Source of the DNA: Sipunculus nudus
Lineage: Eukaryota; Annelida; Sipuncula; Golfingiida; Sipunculidae
Direction of reading: 5' to 3'
Assembly (NCBI GenBank): GCA_026874595.1
Contig: CM049315.1
Location: forward strand, 5,080,664-5,144,663
DNA length: 64,000 nucleotides
Shown here: one piece after another, positions 12,440 to 25,502 of the stretch
Position numbering within the stretch: position 1 is the stretch's first letter
Layout: each line of letters opens with the position of its first letter
Position numbers and translations under genes: made by a program
Notes under the pieces: generated by a model
Seen by the model: only the letters and a program-made list of their open reading frames with translations
Told to the model about the DNA's origin: nothing
Database searches by the model: none

Positions 12440-13280
12440 ATCGCGTGTTTACGAGGAGAGGGCACCAGCGGTCCCCACAATAAGCGGGGTGTTTTTTTGT
12501 CGCCGGTCGTAGCTGTCTAGCTACACGTGTAATACTGCTGGTGTCACTGGCGTGGGGGAGACAGCGGCGACAGATTACGTCCCAATCAGACCTGAAGGAA
12601 GATGGATGGAAGGAATTAAAACCAAGGCCGCCCGCTGGTCCCAGTGCGAGGATCGGCTCTGTCGGCTTAATGATACTGTATGGAACGAGGCCTGGTAGAT
12701 GCTTGGATAACAGAACATGCAGGAGCTAGATGAGGCTCGGCTTCTCCAGTAACATTAGCGGTAGCTGATTTTTGGACACCCGCAACAACGTGTCTGCTGG
12801 AATAAGCTGTCCGTTAGCCCTTGCCTGCTGATTTTGTCTTTTGGTGCTCCAACTCTGCTTTACAAATACCTGTAAAGACTTTGGCGTTAGGACGCCAAGA
12901 CAGACGACCCAAGACTCGGGTATTAATCATAGCCATTATTTCGTGACATAAGTACGGAGAGCTTTCTCACTGGATCGCCCATTATCGCGACCCGGTCTTG
13001 GCATTTGCTGGACTTTTATCACGAAGACGAAGCTCTCTACCTTGGAAGGCCAATCTCCTCAAGCCGGAGAAATTACATCAGTGATCTTTGGTCCATGTTG
13101 GCTTGACATTTACGTAATGGCGTACCTCTCACAACAGGAGATAATGGACATAAGGAACAGCTTCATTATTGGCGAGCCCCCGTCATCTGCTAGAGAAAGT
13201 TTCAACATGACCCAGCTTTATTATGCTAAAAATGTTTCCGATGAGAAAAGGGATATAGGTCAAAGTCCGTAAATTACCTT
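12440..13280 (+). other. G+C-rich island of unknown function
   Basis: This ~840-bp stretch is clearly richer in G+C than the A+T-rich DNA on either side. It contains a CCAAT-type box (CCCAATCAGACC near 12578) and two plus-strand frames, 12541-12729 and 13042-13272, neither with a recognisable domain. It could be the first exon and 5' UTR of a gene or an old mobile-element fragment. I see no convincing splice-linked continuation. Confidence 0.3.
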
Positions 13281-13570
13281 TATATGTCTTCCTTCAATGA
13301 ATATTACAATTTGGTTAGACTAAAATTACCACATTGTAAGAGTTCAGAACTGGAGAACTTCTCCGGATGGGGAAGGGAAGTTCAAGGGGTTTACCTATAT
13401 GAATCGATGTTTTGATCGTGTTTGTTTTTTTAAATTTGTTTTAACGGGTTTGACGCAGATTGCCAAATCATCGACAAGAATCTTTTCCTTTCTACTTCTG
13501 TCCATACTTGCGATAGATTTTCAATACGGCTCATTTTTCCAAAGATGATTATTGGTGAGAGGTATATGAC
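13281..13570. other. Intergenic spacer
   Basis: Nothing recognisable between the G+C-rich island and the hAT-like element. Confidence 0.4.
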
Positions 13571-14071
13571 CAGTGAGTCAGGGCTTTGACCCGAGTCCAC
13601 TTTTTTAGGGACTCGGGCTAAGACTTGTACTCGTGGTCCTGAACCTCTCGGACTCGGAGGTAAAGACCCGAGAAACCAGACCGAGCCAATCTCAAGTGGA
13701 ATAGAAAAATCTCTGTCACATATTACAAAGACTTATGTACATGTGCGAATACTAACAGAGTATTAAAAATAATGACACTATATATACCAAGCTTTGCTCA
13801 GCATCGGGAGCTCTGAATGTAATAAACTATCATAGTAAATGCATGTGTGTACTTACTTAAAAATGTAAATGATAATCTGAAATTTCCATTTTAAGTTGTT
13901 TAAGGATATTTGTATTGTCCTCAGACTTGGACTTGGACTCGGGTTCCAGATAACTCTGGTTAGAAGAAGGTTGATTTGGATTGGAACCTTAAGGAGTCAG
14001 ACTTGGACTCGAGTGGCCTGTACTCGGACTTGCACTCGGACTCGGATGGTATGGACTCGACTACGTCACTG
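13571..14071. mobile_element. hAT-like MITE (non-autonomous)
   Basis: The left end begins CAGTGAGTCAGGG and the right end, inverted, begins CAGTGACGTAGTCGAGTC. CAGTG termini are typical of hAT elements. Inside both ends are many copies of GGACTCGG and its complement (CCGAGTCC), a subterminal repeat. At ~500 bp it has no room for a transposase. I could not find a clean 8-bp target duplication in the flanks, so the copy is old or the exact ends are off by a few bases. Confidence 0.6.
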
Positions 14072-14670
14072 ATTATCCTAACATTTTTCGACGCGGAATT
14101 CTTAAATACAGAAGATCCCCCTAGAAGCATAATGACATTCAAAATCAAAGTTCAAAGACATACAGCCTTATTGCCTTAAGCGTCAAAAACGTGCACTGAT
14201 AGAGCTATATATGGGTTTCCGTATAAACACTTGACGATCACAAACGTTTAATTTAGTAATATGTATTTCTCTTCATATTCCATTTCAATGCCTGAAACGA
14301 TGTGTCGTTTTAAATTATTCTTTAATTTTTTTTTTTATTATTTTAAATTTACTTATGATTCTTACATGCTTGATACGCTCCATATATCTACATATATAGA
14401 TAGACAATTTCATTTTTAACTAAAAAAAAATTTAACACTTTGCGAAAACAGGGACAGCTTTCGGTTTTATTGCTTATGCAATATGTTTGAATTAAGATAA
14501 CGAATCCCATTAATATATTGTTTGGATTAGTTATTATTTAATTCAAACGCTTGTACTATCTTTATTTGGGCTCTTTGCCTCCCCGGGCCGCCATGAGCGC
14601 GCTGCTATGTCAAACAGGTGTCAATATCAGCGGTTCGTAAAACGTCACAAAACGGGAACTTAGTAGACCG
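14072..14670. other. Intergenic, A+T-rich
   Basis: Nothing recognisable. It ends in a ~20-bp G-run (14671-14690) and a TA microsatellite (14739-14777). Confidence 0.5.
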
Positions 14671-14734
14671 GGGGGGGGGGGGGGGGGGCTTTTTGTGGTA
14701 TTAAAAAATATATGTTAAAAATCAATGTTGAGTG

Positions 14735-14738
<4 letters not shown>

Positions 14739-14777
<39 letters not shown>
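14739..14777. repeat. (TA)n microsatellite
   Basis: A simple TA dinucleotide tract immediately abuts the start of the solo LTR. The LTR apparently inserted into it. Confidence 0.9.
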
Positions 14778-14781
<4 letters not shown>

Positions 14782-15498
14782 ACAGATGTCTCCTTTATTG
14801 TATGTGTATGTGCAGCGCTAGCATTGACCGTTGCTATGACGGCATAGCCCGGGGGTCTGACGTGTACACAGCAGTCATGCTAGTCTTGGGCTTTCTCGCC
14901 TGGCCGAGCCGGGCCAGCCCACGTGTAGAGACACAGTGTTCTTGTTCTAGATGTGTCCTGTAACGCGTGTGTACTGTGTATCATGTTAGATTCTTTGGAT
15001 TGTTCAGGTGCGGCAATTATAGATTTTCTTCTAAATTTATGACGGATTATATAGTCTTCAGTTTGCTTTCGGGATTATAACAAGAACTTCACTTTGGGAT
15101 AACAACGGATTGATGTTGTGAATGAACTGGAGTGTTATTCTCTGAGAAGATTTATGTGAACTGTACATCTGGGTTGTTCGTTATAAAGGACCTGTTATCG
15201 CTGTAACAGTTGTGGTATCCAGGTACTGTACACTTTATTTATAAACTTGTATTGATTTGCTGTTTTACTGTTGTTATACTGTGAAATTGTATTGATTTAG
15301 TGTATTGTAATATTTGGATTGTTTTAAGAATTAAATTATAATTATTTGTTAACAAAAAAAAAAAAACACTGACTTCTTTATTCATTCCTCTAGACATTTC
15401 ACGCTGCCTAGTGTTACAGAATCTGATTTCTTTTATCTCCATTACAAAATGTATGTTCGTCACGACTACGTGATCTTTAGATATTAGGTTTCGTAACA
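14778..15498 (+). mobile_element. Solo LTR 1, same family as the full element at 37-44 kb
   Basis: It begins TGTTACAG and ends TTTCGTAACA, with the LTR family's 3' block: CTTCTTTATTCATTCC, then AGACATTTCACGCTGCCTAG, then TACAAAAT and CGTGATCT. No internal retroelement sequence is attached, so it is a solo LTR left by recombination. A 4-bp ATAT lies on both sides, matching a target duplication, although inside a TA tract. It lacks the TATA/GAGAGA promoter block present in copies at 22.0, 43.4 and 46.5 kb, an internal deletion near 14990. Confidence 0.85.
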
Positions 15499-15559
15499 AT
15501 ATACACATAATGTTGCAGTCCTGTGTACACTAAGAGAGAGACAGACAGGCAGATAGCCA

Positions 15560-15590
15560 GACCCGGGGGGGGGGGGGGGGGGAGGGGGCA
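15560..15590. repeat. Poly-G run
   Basis: A ~18-bp G homopolymer next to GAGA-rich sequence. Simple repeat. Confidence 0.85.
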
Positions 15591-15777
15591 AGAATGTGTC
15601 CTCCATCAACTGGGTTAAGTTAGCCAACTTTGTTCTCTCAAGACATATATCACAACTGAAGGTTAAACATCACTTTCACTCCGTGATGAATGTATTTTTA
15701 TGTATCATTTTTTTTTCTAGCTCTCAGGCCGCCCGGCGGGTCAGGTAACGTACAGAACCAAGAATACATAGTATCAG

Positions 15778-15787
15778 GTCACGTGAC
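15778..15787. promoter_or_regulatory. Palindromic E-box GTCACGTGAC
   Basis: A perfect 10-bp palindrome of the USF/TFE (CLEAR-type) class. A TATA-like ATAAAAAA lies at ~15862 and a possible splice donor AG|GTGAGC at ~16020. These could be the promoter and first non-coding exon of an unseen gene, but no coding exon follows in this window. Confidence 0.3.
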
Positions 15788-15799
15788 CACCTTTGTCTG

Positions 15800-16832
15800 T
15801 CTGACACGTTGGCTATAACACGTATTTAAACCTTATCACATACAGTCACCCGCCTAGACCATAAAAAATCTGTTCGATCGATAAAACGCCAAAGTATTGC
15901 CGTTATAAATCCTACAGACATATTCACCCACGGCTAAGTTAGCCTCGCTCCACGCCCGGAGAGACAACGGCCCGCAGTAAATTCCATCAAGCAGTCGCGG
16001 TCCTCAGTTGCTTTACAAGAGGTGAGCAGATGATTTGCAGTTCCGGCCCGTGCCTGTATGTCAAAGATCACCCGGGCTCCCAACACAACTCTCAAACATG
16101 TCCTCACACAGAGGACATTTCCTATTTTACCCGTCCGTGTGGCGCCATATGCGACCGCTATATTCGATAAACCTTACCAGATTTTTGTGCTGTTATTTGT
16201 CGAACGGGATAGATTATTAATGTACTATATCATACATGTTATGATATCAAATATCTAACCTCGCTGCTAATCGATGACCTGTTTTGTACATTTTTTTAAT
16301 TCAACCCATTGCTCTTACATTACCGGTCTGCTTATAGTACTTCAGCCAGACCCAAAAATTTGGAACATCGGTACCATTTTGGTGACAAATTTTCACCATG
16401 TGTGCTTGATAGGTATACATGTGTAGGTAATAAAAATGCCTGGTAGCAGTATGAAAGTGGTAGCTTTCAGTGAATAAATGGATGATGTACGTCGGATGAC
16501 GTACATATTTTTTTCATCTCAAGGACACCTACTTCAGAGTGCCCCATACTAGTTAATATGCAAAACGTATCCAGTCGAATATGGTTTCAAATGATAGCTT
16601 AAACCAAACGCTTCAGTATAACATGCTATTTATGGCCACTCGTTGTATACTGCTTAAGTAATACATTCTTATAGTTACACTCACCCCTAGGAAAAACGAC
16701 AAAGAGTGGTTATATAAATTTACTTCATACAAATTTATATGCTAAACTTATATTAAGTAAAATAATCTTTTCAATGATGTTTCATTTAAGATCAATTGGT
16801 GTTTACCTAAAGTTAAACTTTCTTATACCCTC
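15800..16832. other. Intergenic, no gene recognised
   Basis: Short conflicting frames only. A promoter-like combination at its start is discussed under the E-box. Confidence 0.4.
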
Positions 16833-17045
16833 ACATGAGCAGATCCAGGATTTAAAATGTTGGGGTCCACGCCAGGACTGATGGCAAAGTTGTAAAAAAG
16901 ATCCCCGGGACCGAAAAAAGGGAGGGGGTTTCCAGGACAGAAAACTTTGTTTGAAACCTTTAAAAAAGTTGTGGCGACTAGAAAGGGGGGGGGGGGGGGG
17001 CAGACTCCCCCATTGCTTCTGCCTCACCCTTAAGAAAAATACTCC
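16833..17045. repeat. G-run repeat fragment
   Basis: It starts GCAGATCCAGGATTTAAAAT and carries GGGGTCC, a GGGAGGGGG run and an 18-bp G-run. The GATCCAGGATT phrase recurs near the SINE tail at ~48340, so this is probably a fragment of a dispersed element. The open frame across it is low-complexity. Confidence 0.4.
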
Positions 17046-20000
17046 AGATATAGAATACGTCAACATATATAACGTTATGTCGGTGACCGAATATAGCAGG
17101 AAGTTCCAAGTTCTCCAAGTCCTGTGGTAATATTGATCACTGGACTGGTATTTTGTTTGTAAGCTATAGGTTGTCCTAACTTGTGCAAGCCAAAAAAATA
17201 TAACTCATTTCATTCCATGGCTTATTCATTGGAGATGATCAAAAGATGACTAAATAAGTATGAGGTGTGCTGAATTATTATAAGATTCGTCTCCACTCAA
17301 TTTTAACTTTGCTGGTCACAAGTGTTTGTATTCATAATTTTATGACCAATACCCAGCATATTGATCCCATGACTGGTATGTCAGTGTTAGTTGTAAGTAT
17401 CGCCGCTTATGTTGACTTGAGTCAAAATGATCTTTTTCAGTTCTTCTTCTCAACTCAGGAAATAAAAAGAGAAAGCTTTTATGTGAGGGATAGCGTAAAC
17501 TTATATTCGCTTATTGTTGTATTTCATTTTTGATTTTACCTTCGATTTGTATGTGCTTTACCATACATTGATCATGTGACTTTTACGAGTATATCAACTA
17601 CAGATGGAACCATTTATGTTTACCTATCTTCTGCGAGCAAACCGGTACATTTCCAGTTTTTTTCTGAATGGTAAGAAAATTTAATCTATATAGTTTACCG
17701 ATTATAATGGACTAGAGCTGAAATGGTATTTCTTAGTTTCACTCTCTATTGTCCCATCATTTTTCGCGATTATGAACAATGCATTAAGTAAGACTCTTTT
17801 TTTTTCTTTTTATGTATGACAGACTGCAATTATCAGTGTGATATATATCAAGGCACAATGCGTAATCGCTAGACCTGGGATGTTCAGACGTTGTGTATAC
17901 AGGTTCTCTTAAACTCTCCTAAGTCGATAAGAATTAGATCCCTGACTAATATAGATTCAGCTGAGCAGTATGACCAGCGGGGCACTTAGTAAAGTTAAAC
18001 ATTTAAAATCAACAGAAGAGGTAACAGGTATTCATGTATTTAAGATATGGAATATGTTTACTTATGTAAACATGTACTTATGAACATGTACTTATTTTTA
18101 GCGTGAATGTTCGCTGTGTGATAAAGACTATTTAAAGAATTGTTTGTTATATTATTTCACAACTAGGCCCTTTTGTATTTTAAACTTCCATATTCCAAAA
18201 TAAAACTGAGTCATATTTAATGTTAGTTTAAAGGGAAAATAAGCAATATCAGTTTATAAGTTCATAATCATTTAAATATGCAATCGCTTTCTGACAGAAA
18301 AACATCAAATTTGATGAGTTCTGTATTGCATGGTTGGAAAGATATCACCGAGTGGAATATGAAAATCCTTTCGTCATTTTTATTTAGGATTATCACCGGG
18401 ACTTTTATAAGTCTAGTATATCTTATAGTTATTTCAAGCCTGGCTACCTTGTCAAATCAAATCATGAGAAAGTTAGCACTTGCAAGGAATTAAAATAGAA
18501 ATCACCATGAGAATGACAAATAAGTTACTTTAATGTTTATTATCATGTGTGTTTCTACTGAAATGTTTAGATAAAAGAAAATAATATGAAAACAAAACTG
18601 TTTAGAATATGTATCTACATTTTGTGATCTAACAGTTACAATTATATCCTACTAAGCGAGAGATGATATTCTCTTAAGGGCAAAACCATAAACCCCATTG
18701 ATATTATAATTGTTCGGCCAGTACAACAGTCAGTGATTATTAACATGATCTCTCTGAAACCTGGGGAATGACAGGGACACTTGCTGCTTTGACCGTTCAG
18801 TGAAAAATTGCATTTTAAAGATTAAAACAAAATGATCTTAATGGCACTCTCTGGTGAAAGTACATAGCCCAAGGCGAACCATGTATGTCTTTCAATCCGG
18901 TAAAGTTGGTTGATACTGGACTGCTAGGATTTTGTTTGAAACATTATCCCTGAACTCCTGAGTCAAAGCAGGTTAGAATTAAATTAGATTTGTTCAACTT
19001 TAACAATTGATTTTATTAATTTGGGCTTATCACTAGCATTTACTGGACTTTGTTTTAACATAAAACCGGAACAGGATGAGTTATTGCACTTACTGGCTAT
19101 ACAGTAAACTCATATATATACTCTCGTTAAAACACTATTTGCCCCAAGATTCAAATAAACATCTGGTTTCCGTTATAGAAAATAATATTTATTTAGAAAC
19201 CACTCTCCTGTCAGAAATGTTAACAGTATAAAACATAGGCAACTCAGAATAAATAACTTACAGCTCTGCTTCACAATTAGTCCTGAAACAAAGGCAAACT
19301 GCAATATCTATCATTTATTTATGTTGCCATCCAAGCAAAATGTTGTAGGTACATTTACATTGCTCTTGTCTTGATTTTATATGTTAATTTTGTTGGAAAT
19401 ATTTACATGGAAATATTTCAGCGACAACATAGCCCTCTCTCAGCCGAATGCTCTATTATATTTCGTGTAAGAAAGCGAATTTGGCCAGAAGTGCAGATAC
19501 GGCGGCCGAGTTTGTACGATTTCACAAGTGACTTAGGCACCAATACAACAAAAACATACAAATAACAATATACTGCTTAAAATGACTTGTCGAGTACCCG
19601 TGCCTACATACATGTCATGTGTGACATTTGGCTTGCAACATCCGAGTTTAGTCTATACATCGGCCCCCGATAGCAGCCAGGTGGAATAATTGGGAGGATT
19701 AACCAATCAGGATTCAATAAGTGCGTGGGTATGCGACACAAAAGTACTCAAAAACATCAACCAGGCATTAATTTTTTTCTGCGGGCAGTTTTGGCAATGG
19801 GACATGTACCGGCCAACTGAAGAACGGAATAACACCTTTCTGTGACCACGCCCAAATCCACCAATTGTAATTGGGTGCCAGACATTTTTTTTTTCAGCTA
19901 ATAGACTTCAGACCTTATTAATAACTTAAAACAAAAAGTTGGTCTTATCAGAAATACACCTTGTGTTTTTTTTAATAAAACAGTTAATATTATACAAATT

Positions 20001-20139
20001 GCTATGATACAGGGTGAAGAAAAGTAATCATATCTTTAGAATTAGGAAACCTATATACATAAATGACACACCAGGTGAAAGCTATAATTGTCTAATATCA
20101 ACTGATGGAACCAAAAAAGTAGATATTTAAGCACAATAA
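17046..20139. other. Intergenic, no gene recognised
   Basis: Three kilobases of A+T-rich sequence with no credible ORF, RNA gene or repeat structure visible by eye. Short frames at 17267, 18278 and 19371 lack any domain signature. Confidence 0.5.
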
Positions 20140-20252
20140 GATCGAAAAGATCGCGAGGGAACGCGAAAAATCGCGAGAGAACGCGATATTATCGCGAGGG
20201 AACGCGAAATTATCGCGAGGGAACGCGAAAAGACAGCGAGGGAACGCGATAT
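20140..20252. repeat. Five-copy TCGCGAG/AACGCGA array
   Basis: Units of 20-22 bp of the form ATCGCGAGGGAACGCGA recur at 20150, 20170, 20191, 20212 and (degenerate) 20234. Each carries a CGCG-centred palindrome. The array is sharply CpG-dense within A+T-rich DNA. One unit reads TCGCGAGA, close to the TCTCGCGAGA promoter element of vertebrates, but there is no adjacent gene. Confidence 0.75.
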
Positions 20253-21735
20253 TTACCCAGAAAAAATGAATATCACGTATGTCACTTTACATACATACAT
20301 TTGCGAAGACGCTATGTGAAATCAATGACAATTTCCATTTTCGCAATTACCAATAGGTTAAGAAATACCGAAATATGTCTCGCACATGGTGGTCCTTGCT
20401 AGAAAGTAAACAAATAAATTGAATGGTTATGTGTCACGGTACCTGCACACAGTGAAACTTTATAAAAACGAGGAATCGATTTGCGACCTTATTAAGACTT
20501 TCAGTGCACTTTTTAATTATGAGGTGGTGGCACTCTAACATCCTGGTATAGACTCTCCAATGTCAGACTCGCCTCCCCTCACAGAGCATTCAAACAGCAT
20601 CCAAATAGGATAAGTAAATTGTAAGCAGAGGAGGGGTTCGGGGCTTTTGTTAACTTCTTGATTTATCATAACATATCGTAAACAGTCGTTGCCAAATTTA
20701 AAATAGAATCAAACCACATTTTATTTTTTGCAGTTGCAAAGAACAATAGTCAATCACAAATAATCGTATTCTTTTTAAAGAAACACGTAGTGCATCACAG
20801 CGAAGAAAACCGTACAAAAAATCGTCCCGGTACGCTGCTACACAGGCTATGGTGTCCGGTTAATTTGCTGTCGTAACACATTAAAGAAAATCGTGACAGG
20901 TCTTTCTATGGTTGCCTACCACATGGTGAAAATTATAATATTTTTATAAATAACACCGTATGAAGCCTTCGTAAAGACACATTTGACACGTTAAGGAATA
21001 CCCTCTTTATTCGTACTATAACTTCATTCACTTTAGCACTGATTTATATAGCTGTTTTTGCTCGGTGTCGCTACCAGGATTATTCCGACCAATGAGAGCA
21101 GAGCATTACCAGTTTCAAACTGGTCAAATCCGTGGACCACAGGTGAAAAGGGTCGGTACATTCTGAGCCAACTTTGTTTGTGGCGATGCCTAGCAAACAA
21201 TGTTATAGAAAGCGGTGGTGAAGTGGAGGGAAGTCTGTTGCGAATGTTACGTGACCAGTGCGTTAGGTCAAGGACATTTATTTCACTGATGCAGGAAAAG
21301 GAAGGAATGATGAATGGTGACGTCACAACTTGGTCAGTAAATCAACGTCTCTGCTTATAGAGGGTCAAATTACCCAGGTAGCAATTGCTCGGTTACTTGA
21401 GACGCGATACTCTAGCAAGACGTAAACGTGACGCTAATTAAGGTTTACCTGTATGCCACAGTATTGGAGTACGGGAAATGTGACCCTCTCTCAAATGTCC
21501 AAATGAAATATAAAATACATCACAGAAAGGACTGAAAATTTAAGTGAATGGTGCATTTATATTTATTTTAAGTGATCTATAGTGAAATCATTTGCATTCA
21601 ATCATGTTATGTAGCTTTTTTCTTCCGTGGTGTTCATATAAGAGTTATTTGCCCGACTCGTGTGTGTAAATGTATTTGTGTTTTTTTTCGCAACATAACT
21701 CATGCAATCATTAACGGTATCTAATGACATTTTCA
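20253..21735. other. Intergenic, no gene recognised
   Basis: At 21033-21360 both strands are open for about 100 codons in overlapping frames. Neither resembles a known family, so neither is called. Otherwise featureless. Confidence 0.45.
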
Positions 21736-21810
21736 GGGCACTTCGGGTATGGGCACTTCGGGTATGGGCACTTCGGGTATGGGCACTTCGGGTATGGGCA
21801 CTTCGGGTAT
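21736..21810. repeat. 15-bp minisatellite, five perfect copies
   Basis: GGGCACTTCGGGTAT is repeated five times without variation. The unit is five codons long, so frames stay open on both strands (WALRV repeated on plus, AHTRS repeated on minus). Identical copies suggest a recent expansion. Confidence 0.95.
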
Positions 21811-22015
21811 GGGCCCATGAAGAATCGATTAGATTAAGGATCATCATCAAGGAATATTCCCAAATAAAGAGGCACTTATGCACGAATGAACCTAGTAACA
21901 TTGGCCGAATCAGAGCGTGCAAACACGGTTTGGGGAGCATTCATCTTAAGGGACCACAACATGACGGAGACTTGCATTCTAAGGAATGCAGATAAATAGT
22001 TTTGATCAGAAATAA

Positions 22016-22891
22016 TGTAAAAGATGTCTCTTTTATTGTATGCAGCAGTGTTTTTGTTCAGCGCGAGCGTTGTCTGTTGCTATGACGGCAAAGCCCGGCC
22101 CACGCGTGGGGTCTCACGTGTAAACAGTGGTCATGCTAGTCTCGGGCTTTCTCGCCTAGCCGAGCCGGGCCGGCCCACGTAAGAACCCTGACATGTGGGG
22201 ACACAGCGTTCTTGTTCAAGATGTTTCCTGTAACGCGTGTGTACTGTGTATTATGTATTGTTCTTTATTGTTCGGGAAATGGAAAGTTCTCGGCTTGAGA
22301 TGAGAAGCTATAAAAAGGGGGCTGTGTTTTAGAGCGGGAAGAGAGGAGAGAAATATTCCAGCGGACACAGAAGCGTGTAAGTCAGTTGTGGACCTTTTCC
22401 GATAAGTGCGGCAATTATAGATTTTCTTCTAAATTGTGACGGATCTTAAATAGTCTTCAGTTTGCTTTCGGGATTATAACAAGAACTTCACTTCGGGATT
22501 ACAACGGATTGATTTTGTAAATGTACTGGACTGTTATTCTCTGAGAAGGTTTATGTGAACTGTTCATCTGGGTTGTACGTTTTAAAGAACTTGTTATCGC
22601 GGTGACAGTGGTAGTATCCAGGTACTATACACTTTATTTATATACTTTTATTGATTTGCTGTTGTACTTTTGTTATACTATGAAATTGTATTGATTTAGT
22701 GTATTGTAATGTTAGGATTGTTTTAAGAATAAAATTATAATTATTTGTTAACAAAAAAACCACTGACTTCTTTATTCATTCCCCTAGACATTTCACGCTG
22801 CCTAGTGTTACAGAATCTGATTTTTTTATCTCCGTTACAAAATTTGTGTTCGTCACGACTGCGTGATCTGTTGATATCAGGTTCCGTAACA
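22016..22891 (+). mobile_element. Solo LTR 2 (longest copy of the family)
   Basis: It begins TGTAAAAGATGTCTC and ends GGTTCCGTAACA. It contains a plausible pol II core promoter, TATAAAAAGGGGGCTGTG near 22311, followed by a GAGAGGAGAGA tract, and downstream a polyadenylation signal in AATAAAATTATAATT (~22728). The 3' block is shared with the other five LTR copies. Flanking ATAA/ATAG match at 3 of 4 bases as a possible target duplication. No internal domain is attached. Confidence 0.85.
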
Positions 22892-24552
22892 ATAGGTTAT
22901 GAATTTAACTGATGACAATTTAACACAGATGTGCACACGCCAAACAAAACTCTTTGAGAGAAATTAGAACATGAATATTATCTTGACTAGTTTAAACAAG
23001 GTTTAGACCTTTTTCAATATATTCAATTTGTGCTAATATTGTTTTTGGATAACGAGCATTGACAAAACAGACAGCACGCACCGAGCAAACTGTCACGTGC
23101 AATATGTTCAAGACTGTTCATACAAAAAACTCGACTGAACGGGAGACCCGCTGGAGTAAAATATCTATAACATCTTCCTGGAAAATGTCCTTGAGTGTCC
23201 TTAGCTCGGCTAGCTTCTCTAGTGTGATAAAGTGATTTTTTTATTTATCTTCCATATGATCAGGGGCAATACAAATATAACATAAGTGATTAGCTTAACA
23301 GGAAAATTTACAACATGACATACGGAAACTTTATAACAATTTTTTTTTTTCATTTTTTTTCGTGAAAGGAACAATAGAGTAGTTGCAGCTCATTTCTTTT
23401 GGAAATAAAAATAGAATATTTTGAGGGGGGAGGGGGCTTGTCAAAATGGTTTTGAGGTGCGGGGGGGTGTAAAATTGTTCTTTTGTTATATTGTTATAGA
23501 TACACAGACTAACAGAGAGACAGACGGACATAGATACAAATACCGAGATATGAATATATACCTGCTAGCAGCTAACTTTGCGTTTTCTGTATGGTTTGTA
23601 TATGAATTTTCTTACATACAAGACTTGCTAATTAACCCTAAACAGGAGAGGTCATTCTTAAATTGCGAGGCGGCTAATACGAAAGTAACGTTATCAACAG
23701 GTCTGTTTTACTTGGTGCCAACAGGGAGCGCAAAAATGTTGTCAAAACTATGATTATCCTTCCACTCCGAGTCATCCCTTCACCCTTGGAGATAAAACAA
23801 GCTGGAGAGCAAGTTTACTTAGGACGGAGATTGTATAGCTTACCAAGGGAGTGCTTACTGGACGTGGAGTGTCAGGCCCCTGGATGTGGGGGTTAAGGTA
23901 CTCAATGTGTAGGAACAACTAGGGGATATGAGGAGGTAGAGTCCGGTGTTTATGTCAGAACTTTCATTTTTACAAAGGTTATTCAAAAGAAGGATGTGTA
24001 TGTAACTTGTTTTAAAATTTACTTTTAGACGCTTTGTGCTCTCATCCCAGTAGGCTGATTGATAGAAACCCGTCCTCCCGTCTCAGGTCTAAACGAAATA
24101 TCAAGTGCATATCTACCACCTTGAACTATCACCATGGCCAGTTTTAAAAGTCATGCATATTGGAGATCCAGCACAATCATGGACAGAAGGAGGAAGAAAA
24201 AGTGATCGAGGCACAAATGGAGAGAGAGTCCACCCCAAAGACATTTAACCAGAATAACTAACTGATAAACCCTAGGGTAACCAGGCTTTTTACCGGGGTT
24301 GGGGAATGTATTAAGTGAGAAGAGGAATTTTGGATCATTTTTCATTCTGAAGGTAAAAAATAAAGTATAGATTTTCAGTGGCATACTGTCTCAATAAGAT
24401 ATTTTCAATTATATTTCCGTTTATTTTTCGTCGCCGTGCTCGTGGCAAGAAATTCATACATCTGTAAATTAACCTTGAAGACCTGGTCAGTGATGATGTT
24501 TACATTTACAAACAGGATCGGGGCATTCAGTTTTTCGAAGATCTTTAACTGG

Positions 24553-24556
<4 letters not shown>
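22892..24556. other. Intergenic, no gene recognised
   Basis: Two G-runs occur around 23424-23470. The frame 23421-23753 crosses them and has no domain. Nothing else seen. Confidence 0.45.
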
Positions 24557-24619
<63 letters not shown>

Positions 24620-24620
24620 A

Positions 24621-24695
<75 letters not shown>
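24557..24695. repeat. Long (TA)n microsatellite
   Basis: About 140 bp of nearly pure TA with a few interruptions. The apparent Tyr-Ile ORF here is an artefact of the repeat. Confidence 0.95.
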
Positions 24696-24697
<2 letters not shown>

Positions 24698-25283
24698 CTC
24701 TGGAGAAAAACAACACTTAATTCACAACAGTCTGTTTCACGGGGTGCGACCCGATCATCAGGTGAATGTGGTTAGAATATATATAATTGTTAGACCGATA
24801 AAATATACACTGATATAATGTAGATAAGAAAAATGAATTAAATGTATGCGTTTAGGCATTGAAGCTGTTCCTAAGAAAGATACGGGACTATGCATATATC
24901 TCTTTATTGTCCCACATGCGGCGTATTTTCCTTTGTTCTAACTGTACGTTCAAATCTGCTTGCATCACGGGGTCATGAAAAGTGACCATGCAAGTGAATT
25001 TGCATGGCGACTTTCCAAATATGGCAAAGAACTGGTGCGTAGCAAAAAAAAAAAAAAATGACACGCGTGACCTTCGACCAAGGAGGCGGGGCATGTGGGA
25101 CAAATCAGTTTTTGCCCAATGAAATGTAACCAATTGCCAATACGTAGCAGAATTGGATCCAAGAACTTGCATCGACAACATCCATGACAAATATAACTCA
25201 CGGTTTTGGAAATATAAACATCAACTTATCCATGTGCTTCCTGTAGTTCTGTGATACAACTGTGTCCAGAATTTCATAGTGAT
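24696..25283. other. Intergenic spacer
   Basis: No supported feature. Two overlapping minus-strand frames (24888-25201) contradict each other and show no domain. Confidence 0.4.
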
Positions 25284-25436
25284 AGTACAGTACGGTGACT
25301 GATTTAGGACACAGAAAAAATATTCTCGCAAAATAAAAAGAAAAATTTAGAAAGCAAAAAAAAAATTATATCTCGCAAAAAAAATAAATTAAAAAAATCA
25401 AATCTTGAAATAAATAAATTTAGGCTAGCAAAAAAA

Positions 25437-25502
<66 letters not shown>

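Noticed and set aside
21033-21360. Two ~100-codon ORFs on opposite strands
   Set aside because: They overlap almost completely, neither resembles a family, and no splice linkage is visible.
24436-24720. Tyr-Ile repeat protein
   Set aside because: Direct translation of a TA microsatellite.
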